Shown: piece after piece, positions 1-7,929 of the stretch
How positions within the stretch are numbered: the first letter of the stretch is position 1
Layout of the letters: the number at the start of each line of letters is the position of its first letter
Assembly (NCBI GenBank): GCA_039961635.1
Contig: JABRWB010000037.1
Location: forward strand, 19,282 to 83,281
Direction of reading: 5' to 3'
Length of the DNA stretch: 64,000 nucleotides
Origin: a bacterium
GTDB lineage: Bacteria > 4484-113 > JAGGVC01
The notes under the pieces: generated by a model
What the model was told of the DNA's origin: nothing
Database searches by the model: none
Seen by the model: the letters and a program-made list of their open reading frames with translations, nothing else
Made by a program: the position numbers and the translations under genes

Positions 1-180
1 GATCCGGACTCGCTCGCAAGGGCGATGCTGTCTTTGCAGAACATGCCTGAACGGGAGCGCAAGGAATTGGGTATCGCGGCAAGAAAAAAAATCGAAGCCG
101 AATTCAGCCTCGATGTTTTCAAAGCCGAATGGATGAGTCTTTACCGCAAATGCCTTGAGGAAAAAAAATTGCGGCTTTAG
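1..180 (+). CDS. C-terminal end of a glycosyltransferase (partial)
   Basis: An open frame enters from the left edge and ends at TAG after 59 residues. The surviving piece (motifs ARAMLSLQNMPERER, then AARKKIEAEFSLDVF and WMSLYRK) has the look of the last helices of GT4/GT1-type glycosyltransferases, where the chain crosses back onto the N-terminal lobe. The catalytic part lies outside the window, so the donor sugar cannot be predicted. It converges on the polysaccharide polymerase/ligase gene with a 16-bp gap, consistent with a surface-glycan locus extending to the left. Family call is by pattern only. Confidence 0.6.
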   Translation, partial: DPDSLARAMLSLQNMPERERKELGIAARKKIEAEFSLDVFKAEWMSLYRKCLEEKKLRL

Positions 181-196
181 CGGGTACGCGCTCTTG

Positions 197-1594
197 TCAA
201 GTTGCGGACGCGTCGCCGGCAGGAAGCGTGGCATCCCCCGCCGCTGAAGCACCTGCAGCCGCCGTTCCTGCAAGTCCCAGCTTGCACGTGGCCGAAGCAA
301 GCCCCAGTATCACGTGAACAACCGGCCGCACCGAAACCTCGTGAAGCGTGGCCACGACCATAAGGACGACAATCGCGGAATTTATCGCGGCCGCGGCCAG
401 CGAAAGCTCTCTGTTTCGGCGCGCCGCCGCAAGCGTCGTAGAAATCCCGGAAAGAAGGAAACCTATATAAGCGACGAGGGCGGGAATGCCCGAATCGGCT
501 CCGATTTCGAGATAGGTGTTATGCGCATTCAAAGGAAGCTCCATCGGAGGCAGGAGTTTCCGGCCATAGTTGTACGCTTCCCACCTGAACATGTCCAGGC
601 CGACGCCGGTGAGCGGCTTGTCGAGAATAATATTCTTCGCGGCGACCACGTTTTCAATTCTGTACAAAACGTCAAGTTCCTCAATTGACTGGGTTATGAA
701 CAGCCTGCGCTTGAACGCGTTGACGACACCTGTGGGATCGAGAATGAATCCCAAGATGGCCGCAACCGCCGCGATGGACGCGGCAATCCATGCCAATTTG
801 ACCAGATTGAATTTCACCACCCTGACGAGATACCAGAGAAACAAAAGCACAAGCGCCGCCCAAACCGATCGAGACTGCGTGATGAGAACGGTGAATCCCA
901 AAATCGCGATCGAAAAATAAAGCAAGATGCGGATTGCGGGCTGCTTCCAGCAGGTGAGAAGATAAACCGCAAGCACGAGGCCGACCATCGCGGTGAAGCC
1001 CACCCAAGTGGGATTCTGAACGCTGTATCCGACGCGCTTGAACGCTAGCAGATTGTGCGGCTCGAGTACGAACAAAATATACATATCGAGAACAACGTTG
1101 CCGACCACAAAGGCGAGAAACGCCTTTCGGAGATGGTCGGCAGAGCGAACCGCGAGAGCGACGAGGAACATAATCGCCAAAAGCCAGATGTGAAGCCTTA
1201 GGTAGTAAAGAGAATGTGAAATATTCTGGGACTGGGCGATGCCGGGAAGTGACAACGCCAGAAAAGCGGAATACCATATCCACGGCACCCCGATCGAAGC
1301 GTTGACCGCCGTCAAGGCGCGCCGATAATCAATAACCGTCCCGGAAAGCAGAACGAGCGAAATCAACCTCGGCGCCACCAGCCCCATTCCGCCCACGGTG
1401 ATTATCCGTTCAAGCGGCGCGATGAAAACCATCGCGTACATTCCCCAGACGGGATTGAATACCATCAGGAACAACGCAGCGGCGGCGGGTAACGCAAGGG
1501 AAACCGGGCCGAACAATCCAATCAAAACGCCGCCTATCGCGGCCGAGGCCAGCGCCGCCGCAACCTTCAAATTGCCGCCGTTCGGCCGCATCAC
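197..1594 (-). CDS. O-antigen ligase / Wzy-like polysaccharide polymerase
   Basis: The product is a 465-residue polytopic inner-membrane protein with about ten hydrophobic segments. A larger extracytoplasmic loop in the second half carries the GVGLDMFRWE and LNAHNTYLEIGADSG motifs typical of the Wzy_C/O-antigen ligase family. Such proteins polymerise or transfer lipid-linked glycans at the periplasmic face. It is the last gene of a minus-strand series (UDP-sugar dehydrogenase, epimerase, flippase, this gene). The start is GTG directly followed by ATG. There is no Shine-Dalgarno sequence, but a TAAAAT box ends 6 nt before the GTG. WaaL-type ligase and Wzy polymerase cannot be separated from sequence alone. 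Confidence 0.8.
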   Translation of the reverse strand: MMRPNGGNLKVAAALASAAIGGVLIGLFGPVSLALPAAAALFLMVFNPVWGMYAMVFIAPLERIITVGGMGLVAPRLISLVLLSGTVIDYRRALTAVNASIGVPWIWYSAFLALSLPGIAQSQNISHSLYYLRLHIWLLAIMFLVALAVRSADHLRKAFLAFVVGNVVLDMYILFVLEPHNLLAFKRVGYSVQNPTWVGFTAMVGLVLAVYLLTCWKQPAIRILLYFSIAILGFTVLITQSRSVWAALVLLFLWYLVRVVKFNLVKLAWIAASIAAVAAILGFILDPTGVVNAFKRRLFITQSIEELDVLYRIENVVAAKNIILDKPLTGVGLDMFRWEAYNYGRKLLPPMELPLNAHNTYLEIGADSGIPALVAYIGFLLSGISTTLAAARRNRELSLAAAAINSAIVVLMVVATLHEVSVRPVVHVILGLASATCKLGLAGTAAAGASAAGDATLPAGDASAT

Positions 1595-1600
1595 AAGGCG

Positions 1601-1606
1601 ATTTTA
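1601..1606 (-). promoter_or_regulatory. -10 box of a probable leaderless start (polymerase/ligase gene)
   Basis: TAAAAT is followed by exactly 6 nt and then the GTG start, with no Shine-Dalgarno sequence. It lies just after the flippase stop codon. This N6-GTG geometry recurs at several unrelated genes in the window. Confidence 0.45.
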
Positions 1607-2980
1607 TCAGAAGCGCCGTCTGGCAACGGCCCGCCAAATTTCGAAGTAAAGCGCCAGGTCGGCTCTGTTTACAAGTAACACGGATGCAATTGGAATCCTG
1701 TATTCCCTGACATAAAAGAACAGCGCCATCAAGGCCGTGACGCCGTAGCCGACGCAGGTGGCGATTGCCGCCCCGACGCTTCCGTAAGGACCGGCAAGGA
1801 CCCACGTCAGCGCGACGGTCACGGGTATAGAACTTGCGAAGGACAACATCAAAAGCAGCGGCTTGCCCTGCCCCAGCAGATCTCGATAAAGGATCCGGTA
1901 AATTCCGAACAGAACGACGCCGGGGAGAAGCCATAGGAACACCGCGCCGCTGGCGGCGAATTCCTCGCCGTAAAGAAGCCGGATCATCGGCGGGCCGGCG
2001 ACCGCGCCCGCAATGCAAATAAGAATCGTCACGAAGGTCGTGTTCCTGCAGACGCGCGAGCTCATCGCCGAAGCTTGCTCCCGCGACGACGCAGCCACGC
2101 GAGGGAATAGCACGGTTCCCACCGAATCCGGAAGTTTGAGCATCAACATCGAAAGCGAAATGGCGACGGAATAGACACCCACCGTGGCGCTGTCTGTCTT
2201 GTATTTCAGGATGAACGTTGTCAGCGGCCCGGAAAGAACGCTCAACATCAGGATTCCGTGCGTCTGCAACCCGAACGATAGCAGCGAGCGCACTTCGCTC
2301 CAGGGAATTCGGAACTCTATCCTCGCACTCCTGCCGAGCAACACCATTGCAAGAACGGTGGAGAGCACTCGCCCGATAATCAATCCGACAATCACTCCCG
2401 GTATGCCCATGCGGAGCCAAAGCAAAAACGCGACAATCAGCATCACTTCGGTGAAATGCTTCGAAAACTCGACCAAGTTATATCTTCCAACCTGCTGCAA
2501 TCCAAGCGAAATGTGCTGTATGTAGCTCGTGAAAAGAGACAGCGGGACGATTGCCAAAACCGCTATCGCAAGCCTCGGATCGGTGTCGGAAAAAAGCGCC
2601 GTTTTCAGAAACGGGAAAATTGCAGCCACAACAAACGCCATTACCACACTGATAGCGACCGCGAAGTAAAACGAGGCTCCATATGCGCGGCTTGCGGGGA
2701 TTTTCTTTCCTCCCACGTGATAAGCATTGCTCGGCCCGATGGAAAGATGCCCCAGCTCGAGAACAAGCTTTGACAGCTGCATTATTACATACAGCGTACC
2801 CTTGCCTGACGGCCCGAGCACACGAGCAATGACTATGCCCTGAACGGCGTTGAAGAAAGTATTAAGCGTGTTTACACCGAAAGTCAAGCCGCTTTGCCTG
2901 ATGAAAGCGGCCGCGCCGCGCGTAAGGCCGCCGCCTGATGCATTAGAATCCAATTTCTTCACAGAGCGATTTTGGGACAC
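1607..2980 (-). CDS. Polysaccharide flippase (Wzx/MATE-like, MOP superfamily)
   Basis: A roughly 457-residue integral membrane protein with 12 or more hydrophobic segments. Its N-terminal region (GLTFGVNTLNTFF...ARVLGPSGKGTLY) has the pattern of the polysaccharide-transport/Wzx family that flips undecaprenyl-linked oligosaccharides across the inner membrane. The GTG start chosen here shares one base with the TAG stop of the upstream epimerase (TAGTG), suggesting translational coupling; a TTG nine bases earlier is an alternative. Flanked by nucleotide-sugar enzymes and a Wzy/WaaL-like protein, it fits a Wzy-dependent or ligase-dependent surface glycan pathway. Confidence 0.8.
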   Translation of the reverse strand: MSQNRSVKKLDSNASGGGLTRGAAAFIRQSGLTFGVNTLNTFFNAVQGIVIARVLGPSGKGTLYVIMQLSKLVLELGHLSIGPSNAYHVGGKKIPASRAYGASFYFAVAISVVMAFVVAAIFPFLKTALFSDTDPRLAIAVLAIVPLSLFTSYIQHISLGLQQVGRYNLVEFSKHFTEVMLIVAFLLWLRMGIPGVIVGLIIGRVLSTVLAMVLLGRSARIEFRIPWSEVRSLLSFGLQTHGILMLSVLSGPLTTFILKYKTDSATVGVYSVAISLSMLMLKLPDSVGTVLFPRVAASSREQASAMSSRVCRNTTFVTILICIAGAVAGPPMIRLLYGEEFAASGAVFLWLLPGVVLFGIYRILYRDLLGQGKPLLLMLSFASSIPVTVALTWVLAGPYGSVGAAIATCVGYGVTALMALFFYVREYRIPIASVLLVNRADLALYFEIWRAVARRRF

Positions 2981-3924
2981 TAACCGCAAACCCGCTTGTA
3001 GTAATCGATGGCGAGCTCAAGCCCGCGGCGGATATCATAACGCGGCTCGTACCCGATCAGCCTTTTCGCCTTGTCAATCGAAGCGTAGCTGTCCCGAACA
3101 TCGCCCGCGCGCGGCTCCAAAAACTCTGCTTGCGCATCCGGCCTGCCGAGCAGGTCGCGCAGCATTTCGAACAATTCGAGAACGCTCGTGCGCCCCGAAG
3201 CGCCGATGTTAATCACCTCACCGGCGCATGTCGGCGGCGCGCTGCACGCGAGCAGGTTCGCTTCCACCGCGTCTGCGACGAACGTGAAATCACGCGTTTG
3301 ACGGCCATCGCCGTGAATCGGCGCAGGCTGGCCGCGGATAATCTGGCGGCAGAAAATCGGAATAACCGCTCCGTACTGGCTGTAAGGATCCTGCCGCGGC
3401 CCGTAAATGTTGAAATATCGAAGGGCGACGGTTTCAAGGCCGTAACAATAGAAAAACGCCTTGCAGAATTGCTCGCCGGTGAGCTTTGTCACCGCGTAAG
3501 GCGACATCGGATTTGCGGGCATTTCCTCGTGCTTCGGCAGAGTCGGCGTGTTGCCGTAAGCGCTCGACGAAGCCGCGAACACGAAACGCTTCACACCTGC
3601 TTTGACCGCCGCGTGGAGCAAATTGACCGTTCCGCCGACATTCACATGAGTAGAAGAAACCGGATCGATTATCGACCGGGGTACTGAAGGCAACGCCGCC
3701 TGGTGCAGCACGAAGTCAATCCCCTCGCATGCGCCACGGCATGTTTCGAAATCGGTTATCGAGCCTTCGACAAGCTCGAAGTCCGCTTCTGCGCCTTCCA
3801 GGTTTTCCCGCCTGCCCGTCGAAAAATCGTCAAGAACACGCACCCGCTCGCCGCGTCGCGCCAGCTCGTGGACTATGTTGCTTCCAATGAACCCAGCCCC
3901 GCCCGTCACCAGATAGTGCGCCAT
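2980..3924 (-). CDS. NAD-dependent nucleotide-sugar epimerase (SDR, UDP-Glc/GlcNAc 4-epimerase type)
   Basis: A 314-residue extended SDR. The dinucleotide-binding motif TGGAGFIG is at residues 7-14, the AASSSAYG serine region is near 118-124, and the catalytic YxxxK is Y143/K147 (SPYAVTK). VPRSIIDP and NIYGPRQDP are typical of UDP-glucose and UDP-N-acetylglucosamine 4-epimerases, including WbpP-like enzymes. The ATG start is preceded by GGGGAAGAA, a good ribosome binding site, so the longer upstream in-frame extension is rejected. It sits directly after the UDP-sugar dehydrogenase, suggesting both act on the same UDP-sugar pool. Substrate is inferred, not shown. Confidence 0.85.
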   Translation of the reverse strand: MAHYLVTGGAGFIGSNIVHELARRGERVRVLDDFSTGRRENLEGAEADFELVEGSITDFETCRGACEGIDFVLHQAALPSVPRSIIDPVSSTHVNVGGTVNLLHAAVKAGVKRFVFAASSSAYGNTPTLPKHEEMPANPMSPYAVTKLTGEQFCKAFFYCYGLETVALRYFNIYGPRQDPYSQYGAVIPIFCRQIIRGQPAPIHGDGRQTRDFTFVADAVEANLLACSAPPTCAGEVINIGASGRTSVLELFEMLRDLLGRPDAQAEFLEPRAGDVRDSYASIDKAKRLIGYEPRYDIRRGLELAIDYYKRVCG

Positions 3925-3934
3925 TTCTTCCCCG

Positions 3935-5248
3935 TTAAAGCCGTACGATTTTTTCGTTGACGATGCCCTTTGTCGCGTTTCTGGTGTCGAAAACCTGCAC
4001 CGCATGGTTAAGAATAAACGCCCAGTCGAACGCCGAATGGTCTGTGGTGCATACGACCAGCCCCGCCGAGGATATATTCTTGGGCGTCAGCTCAACCGAG
4101 CGCATAGTCACGGGCTTGCCGCTTACTTCCCACAACTTGCATTCCGGCACGTGCGGATCATGATAATAAACGTTCGCACCGCGGTCTATCAAAAGCTCCA
4201 TCACTTCGAGTGCCGGAGATTCCCTTACGTCGTTTATGTCCTTCTTGTATGCAACACCCAAAACAAGTATGTCCGTGCCTCTTATATGCATCGAGCGGTC
4301 ATTCAGAATGTCGGCGATCCTCTCCACAACCCACATGGGCATTTCCCGATTAATCTCGTTCGCGAGTTCGATGAACCTCGTACGGAAATTCAGGGAGCGC
4401 ATCTTCCACGAAAGATAAAGCGGATCTATCGGTATGCAGTGCCCTCCCAGTCCCGGGCCGGGATAAAACGGAACAAATCCGAACGGCTTGGTTGAAGCCG
4501 CATTTATCACTTCCCATACATCCAGACCAAGCCTGTGGCAGCTCATTGCAATTTCATTCACGCTGGCAATGTTTATGGCGCGGAAAGTATTTTCGACAAG
4601 CTTCACCATTTCTGCCGCCATTGTGGAGCTGACCGGGACGATTTTCGAAATTATCGTTCCGTACAGGCAGCTTGCACGGCTGACGCATTCCGGAGTCACT
4701 CCGCCAATCACTTTGGGAGTGTTGCCCGTCCCGTAAACCGGATTGCCCGGGTCAACACGTTCCGGGCTGAACGCGAGGAAGAAATCCTTGCCCACTTTGC
4801 GGCTTTTCTTTGAAAGCAGAGGCAGCATCACTTCCTCGGTCGTCCCGGGATACGTGGTGCTTTCGAGCACTACCAGCGCACCCGGCTTAATGTGCTTCGC
4901 CAACTGCTCCGTAGCCGAGAGGATATAGCTGATGTCCGGCTCTTGCGTTTTCGAGAGAGGCGTGGGTACGCATATACTCACGGAATCGCATTCGGCAAGC
5001 CTGGGGAATTCCGCGGTCGCCGCGAGCTTCCCGTCCGATACAAGCTTGGCGAGCAGCCCGTCGTCCACGTCGGGAATGTAATTTCTGCCGGTGTTAATGC
5101 TTTGAATCTTGCCCTTGTCCACTTCGAATCCAAGGACGTTGAATCCCGCGCGTGCGAATTCAACCGCAAGCGGAAGACCCACATAGCCGAGGCCGATTAC
5201 GCCGATTTTGAGACTTCGGTCGTTCGAGCGATTCTGAAATTCAAGCAA
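3935..5248 (-). CDS. UDP-N-acetylhexosamine / UDP-glucose 6-dehydrogenase (WbpA/WbpO-like)
   Basis: The enzyme oxidises the C6 hydroxyl of a UDP-sugar to a uronic acid. The Rossmann motif GLGYVG is at residues 19-24 and the catalytic cysteine is C271 in PGPGLGGHCIPIDP, a variant typical of the UDP-GlcNAc/GalNAc dehydrogenase branch. Length (437 aa) is normal. The start is set at TTG because GGTGGAG lies 6 nt upstream. The in-frame ATG 105 bases farther upstream would place the coding region over a terminator-like hairpin. First gene of the minus-strand polysaccharide set. Confidence 0.85.
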   Translation of the reverse strand: MLEFQNRSNDRSLKIGVIGLGYVGLPLAVEFARAGFNVLGFEVDKGKIQSINTGRNYIPDVDDGLLAKLVSDGKLAATAEFPRLAECDSVSICVPTPLSKTQEPDISYILSATEQLAKHIKPGALVVLESTTYPGTTEEVMLPLLSKKSRKVGKDFFLAFSPERVDPGNPVYGTGNTPKVIGGVTPECVSRASCLYGTIISKIVPVSSTMAAEMVKLVENTFRAINIASVNEIAMSCHRLGLDVWEVINAASTKPFGFVPFYPGPGLGGHCIPIDPLYLSWKMRSLNFRTRFIELANEINREMPMWVVERIADILNDRSMHIRGTDILVLGVAYKKDINDVRESPALEVMELLIDRGANVYYHDPHVPECKLWEVSGKPVTMRSVELTPKNISSAGLVVCTTDHSAFDWAFILNHAVQVFDTRNATKGIVNEKIVRL

Positions 5249-5296
5249 CTTTGGCTCCACCCCCGGATTCCGGGGCAACGAAAGGCGAAAATGATA

Positions 5297-5317
5297 GCAC
5301 CCCGCGTCGCGGGGCGC
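5297..5317 (-). terminator. Terminator-like hairpin after the dockerin lipoprotein gene
   Basis: A stem CCCCGC/GCGGGG with a 3-nt loop, extended by two outer base pairs after a mismatch. On the minus strand it is followed by CTATCATTTT, a weak U-tract. It separates the large lipoprotein gene upstream from the UDP-sugar dehydrogenase. Confidence 0.5.
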
Positions 5318-5372
5318 ACAGACAAGTATAGCCCTCTCGGCGCGCGCCCGCAACAGCTTCCGGAAGCCGGCA

Positions 5373-7919
5373 CTATGGAACTACAGCCGCATAAACAACC
5401 GGTCCAGCGGGCAAATTAAGCAGACCTTCAAGCGTGGACAAGTCGATTTCTCCGGTTTCCAGAAACGCAGCCTGAACCTTCCCCGCGCCGAACTCGGCCG
5501 CAAGCCCCCTTCCCTGTCCAAGGCCGACGTCGGCGGCGTTCGGCACGTTCGAGCCGGTCTGGCCACTCGCTTCGAGGTCGATCGTCGCGGCGCCCGAGAG
5601 CGCGGGGAACGCTGATACGTTGACTTCCGCGTGCGCGGTCACCGCGCCGATCCACGCGTCCTTGCTTGAGCCGGACGGAATGGACACAATCGCGGGTACA
5701 AGGCCGTAGGTTATCCCGACTGTAGGCGGGAAAAGACCTATCAGCGAAATCGAACCCGAAACGAAAGTCTTGTTCACAGGCGAAGCTCCGCCCCTCCATA
5801 CCGACAAATCGAAAACGGGAAGATCGCCTACGGACGGGACTGTGACCGACCTCGCCTTTTGGTAAGTGATTTCCATCTCCCCTTCGACGAAAGCCGCGGA
5901 CATCGCAAGAGGATTCACATCGCCGAGCTGCGACGCGAGGTCGCTTACGCTCCAGGAATCTGTGCCGAGGCGCGCCGCCCTGAAAGCCGAAGTATCGAAT
6001 GCAAACGTCTGCGAGTCCACCTGTCCGCCGGTGTACACAACAACGGGCGAACCGTCCGCGGGATCGAAGTCGAGCGCGACCGATACAACCGTGGGCTGCG
6101 ATCCGATTGTTTCAAAATTCCAGGACAGCCCGTCGGGCGAGCCTCCGGTGTACGGCGCAAATGCGTATCGAACCTCGGCGTCCCCGCCTCCTCCGGGAGC
6201 CGAATACGCGATCGCGATATCGCCGCCCGGGGAATAAGCCGCCTTAAGCGAATTCGCGCCCAATGCAGCGTCGGTGACAAGCGCCTCGGCGAAGCCCTGC
6301 CCCGGAAGTCCGTAAAATAGCGAAATCGAGCCTGCCGTCGCATCGGGGACGGCGATTAAAACCTGCCCACCCGCAAAGAAAACGTCCGGCGCGCCGAGTC
6401 CGGCGCTTCCCGGCGAAACCTGCTCCTCCTGCCAACCGTTTTTGTAATACGCGATGTTGAGCGCGCCTCCCGGCTCCGCGTACGCGATAACCGGCGCGCC
6501 CGGCTCCATCGGAACGGGCGGCAGTGCGGATTCGGGCGCAAGCGCGATGTCGCACGCATCCGCGTCCACGGCGCTCACCTGCGTTTTCGTCGCGGGAGGG
6601 ACGGTTGCGAGCGCATCGAAGGGAGTCGCAAACAGCGTACCTCCGGACGTGTTTTCGTTCGGCGGTGACTCGCTGTCGAGCGCGGTGACGAAAAACGCGT
6701 ACTCCGCCAAATCCAACCCCGTTATCAGAGCTGAATGGGTATTCGAGCCGAAATCCTCGTAAAACGCATTCGGCGGAATTTCTTCCGATGACAGTCCGTA
6801 ATAAACTCGGTAAGTCACGGGCGGGCTGTCCGCATCCTCGGCGGTTCCCCAGGTAACCAGAGCCGATCCCGCGCCGGCAACCGCCGACTCTATTCCGTTT
6901 CCGGATATCCACACGGGCGGCGTTGTGTCGCCGGGCTCCGTTATTGCGTAATCGCTTGGTGTTCCTTCCGATGCTCCGTCGGTCGGCACTACGCGCCAAG
7001 CGGACGAAGACGAAAGAAACGCAGGATCCACCGGAACGGTCACGTCGAACCTGAAAAATCCGTACTGCGGATCTCTGCCCGGTTCGTAAGGAACTACGGT
7101 TGAGTTTTCCGGTACTATGCCTATTTCAAGCGGTTGTGCGTTCCAAACCGGCTCGCCGGGGGGGGAGGGGACTCCGCGGTAAATATGGTAGCCGGAGAGC
7201 ACCGCCAAATAATTCAGCGCGATGGGAGTTATGTCGGATACGCCTACGTCTCCGCTTCCGTCTCCGTCGATCAGCGATTCAAGGACGTCATCGCCTTCGC
7301 CGTCGTTTGGATCGCGCAGGAAATTGAGAGCAATCGGCGTGATGTCCGCCACGTTGACCTCACCGCCCGCATCGTAATCGCCGTTGTTTTTGCCGTTCCA
7401 GGTAAACCGGATCGAATCGGCGGACTGCGGCGTCGCAATCAGGTTCGTCACGACGTTCGCCGGGCCGGACGGAGCTGCGGATATTGATCTTTCGCCCGAG
7501 GTTCCGCAGACAAGGTTGATTGCGGCGATTTCCCCGGCGGGAATAGCCCCGCCGCCGATGCGAGTTACGCCTATCGCCGCTATGCCGGGGCGCGTCAGCA
7601 CCGCAAGTTTCAAGTATCCATCGCCGAACCTGCGCGAGAAATACGCGGATTTTGCTTCGTACGAATCCTCGGGATACTCGATGTGAACGAAAAATCCATC
7701 CGATGCTGCCGGAGCACTCAACTCGATTCGAATCCCGTCAGCCGTTTCTGTTAGATTGATCGAATAATCCATAACGCCCGCGATTGCAACCGCTTTGAAC
7801 CGGCCGTCGGCGGATTGTGCGGGAAATACGTTTTTCCCGCCGCAAGAAGAAAGCGATAATGCAACAGCAATTGAGGCGAAAAAGACTATGGACGCCGTAA
7901 GAATCTTGCTCAAGCGCAT
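5373..7919 (-). CDS. Secreted lipoprotein with cohesin-like, dockerin-like, FN3 and propeller-like regions
   Basis: 848 residues. A lipoprotein signal peptide ends at LSSC (Cys26). Residues about 40-140 form a beta-rich domain that could be cohesin-like. Residues 180-240 hold two EF-hand-like dockerin repeats (GDYDAGGEVNVADITPIAL and GSGDVGVSDITPIALNYL). These run straight into an FN3-like module starting GYHIYRG. A second FN3-like module follows around 335-440. The remainder has repeated short beta motifs of the VALDFDPADGSPVVVY kind, suggesting a beta-propeller. It lies 10 bp downstream of a related lipoprotein gene and is probably co-transcribed. The partner or ligand is unknown; the dockerin call rests on the repeat pattern. 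Confidence 0.7.
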   Translation of the reverse strand: MRLSKILTASIVFFASIAVALSLSSCGGKNVFPAQSADGRFKAVAIAGVMDYSINLTETADGIRIELSAPAASDGFFVHIEYPEDSYEAKSAYFSRRFGDGYLKLAVLTRPGIAAIGVTRIGGGAIPAGEIAAINLVCGTSGERSISAAPSGPANVVTNLIATPQSADSIRFTWNGKNNGDYDAGGEVNVADITPIALNFLRDPNDGEGDDVLESLIDGDGSGDVGVSDITPIALNYLAVLSGYHIYRGVPSPPGEPVWNAQPLEIGIVPENSTVVPYEPGRDPQYGFFRFDVTVPVDPAFLSSSSAWRVVPTDGASEGTPSDYAITEPGDTTPPVWISGNGIESAVAGAGSALVTWGTAEDADSPPVTYRVYYGLSSEEIPPNAFYEDFGSNTHSALITGLDLAEYAFFVTALDSESPPNENTSGGTLFATPFDALATVPPATKTQVSAVDADACDIALAPESALPPVPMEPGAPVIAYAEPGGALNIAYYKNGWQEEQVSPGSAGLGAPDVFFAGGQVLIAVPDATAGSISLFYGLPGQGFAEALVTDAALGANSLKAAYSPGGDIAIAYSAPGGGGDAEVRYAFAPYTGGSPDGLSWNFETIGSQPTVVSVALDFDPADGSPVVVYTGGQVDSQTFAFDTSAFRAARLGTDSWSVSDLASQLGDVNPLAMSAAFVEGEMEITYQKARSVTVPSVGDLPVFDLSVWRGGASPVNKTFVSGSISLIGLFPPTVGITYGLVPAIVSIPSGSSKDAWIGAVTAHAEVNVSAFPALSGAATIDLEASGQTGSNVPNAADVGLGQGRGLAAEFGAGKVQAAFLETGEIDLSTLEGLLNLPAGPVVYAAVVP

Positions 7920-7929
7920 TCCCCTGAAT

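Noticed and set aside
3925..4005. Longer N-terminus for the epimerase
   Set aside because: The downstream ATG has GGGGAAGAA before it and begins directly with the Rossmann motif; the extension overlaps the end of the dehydrogenase gene.
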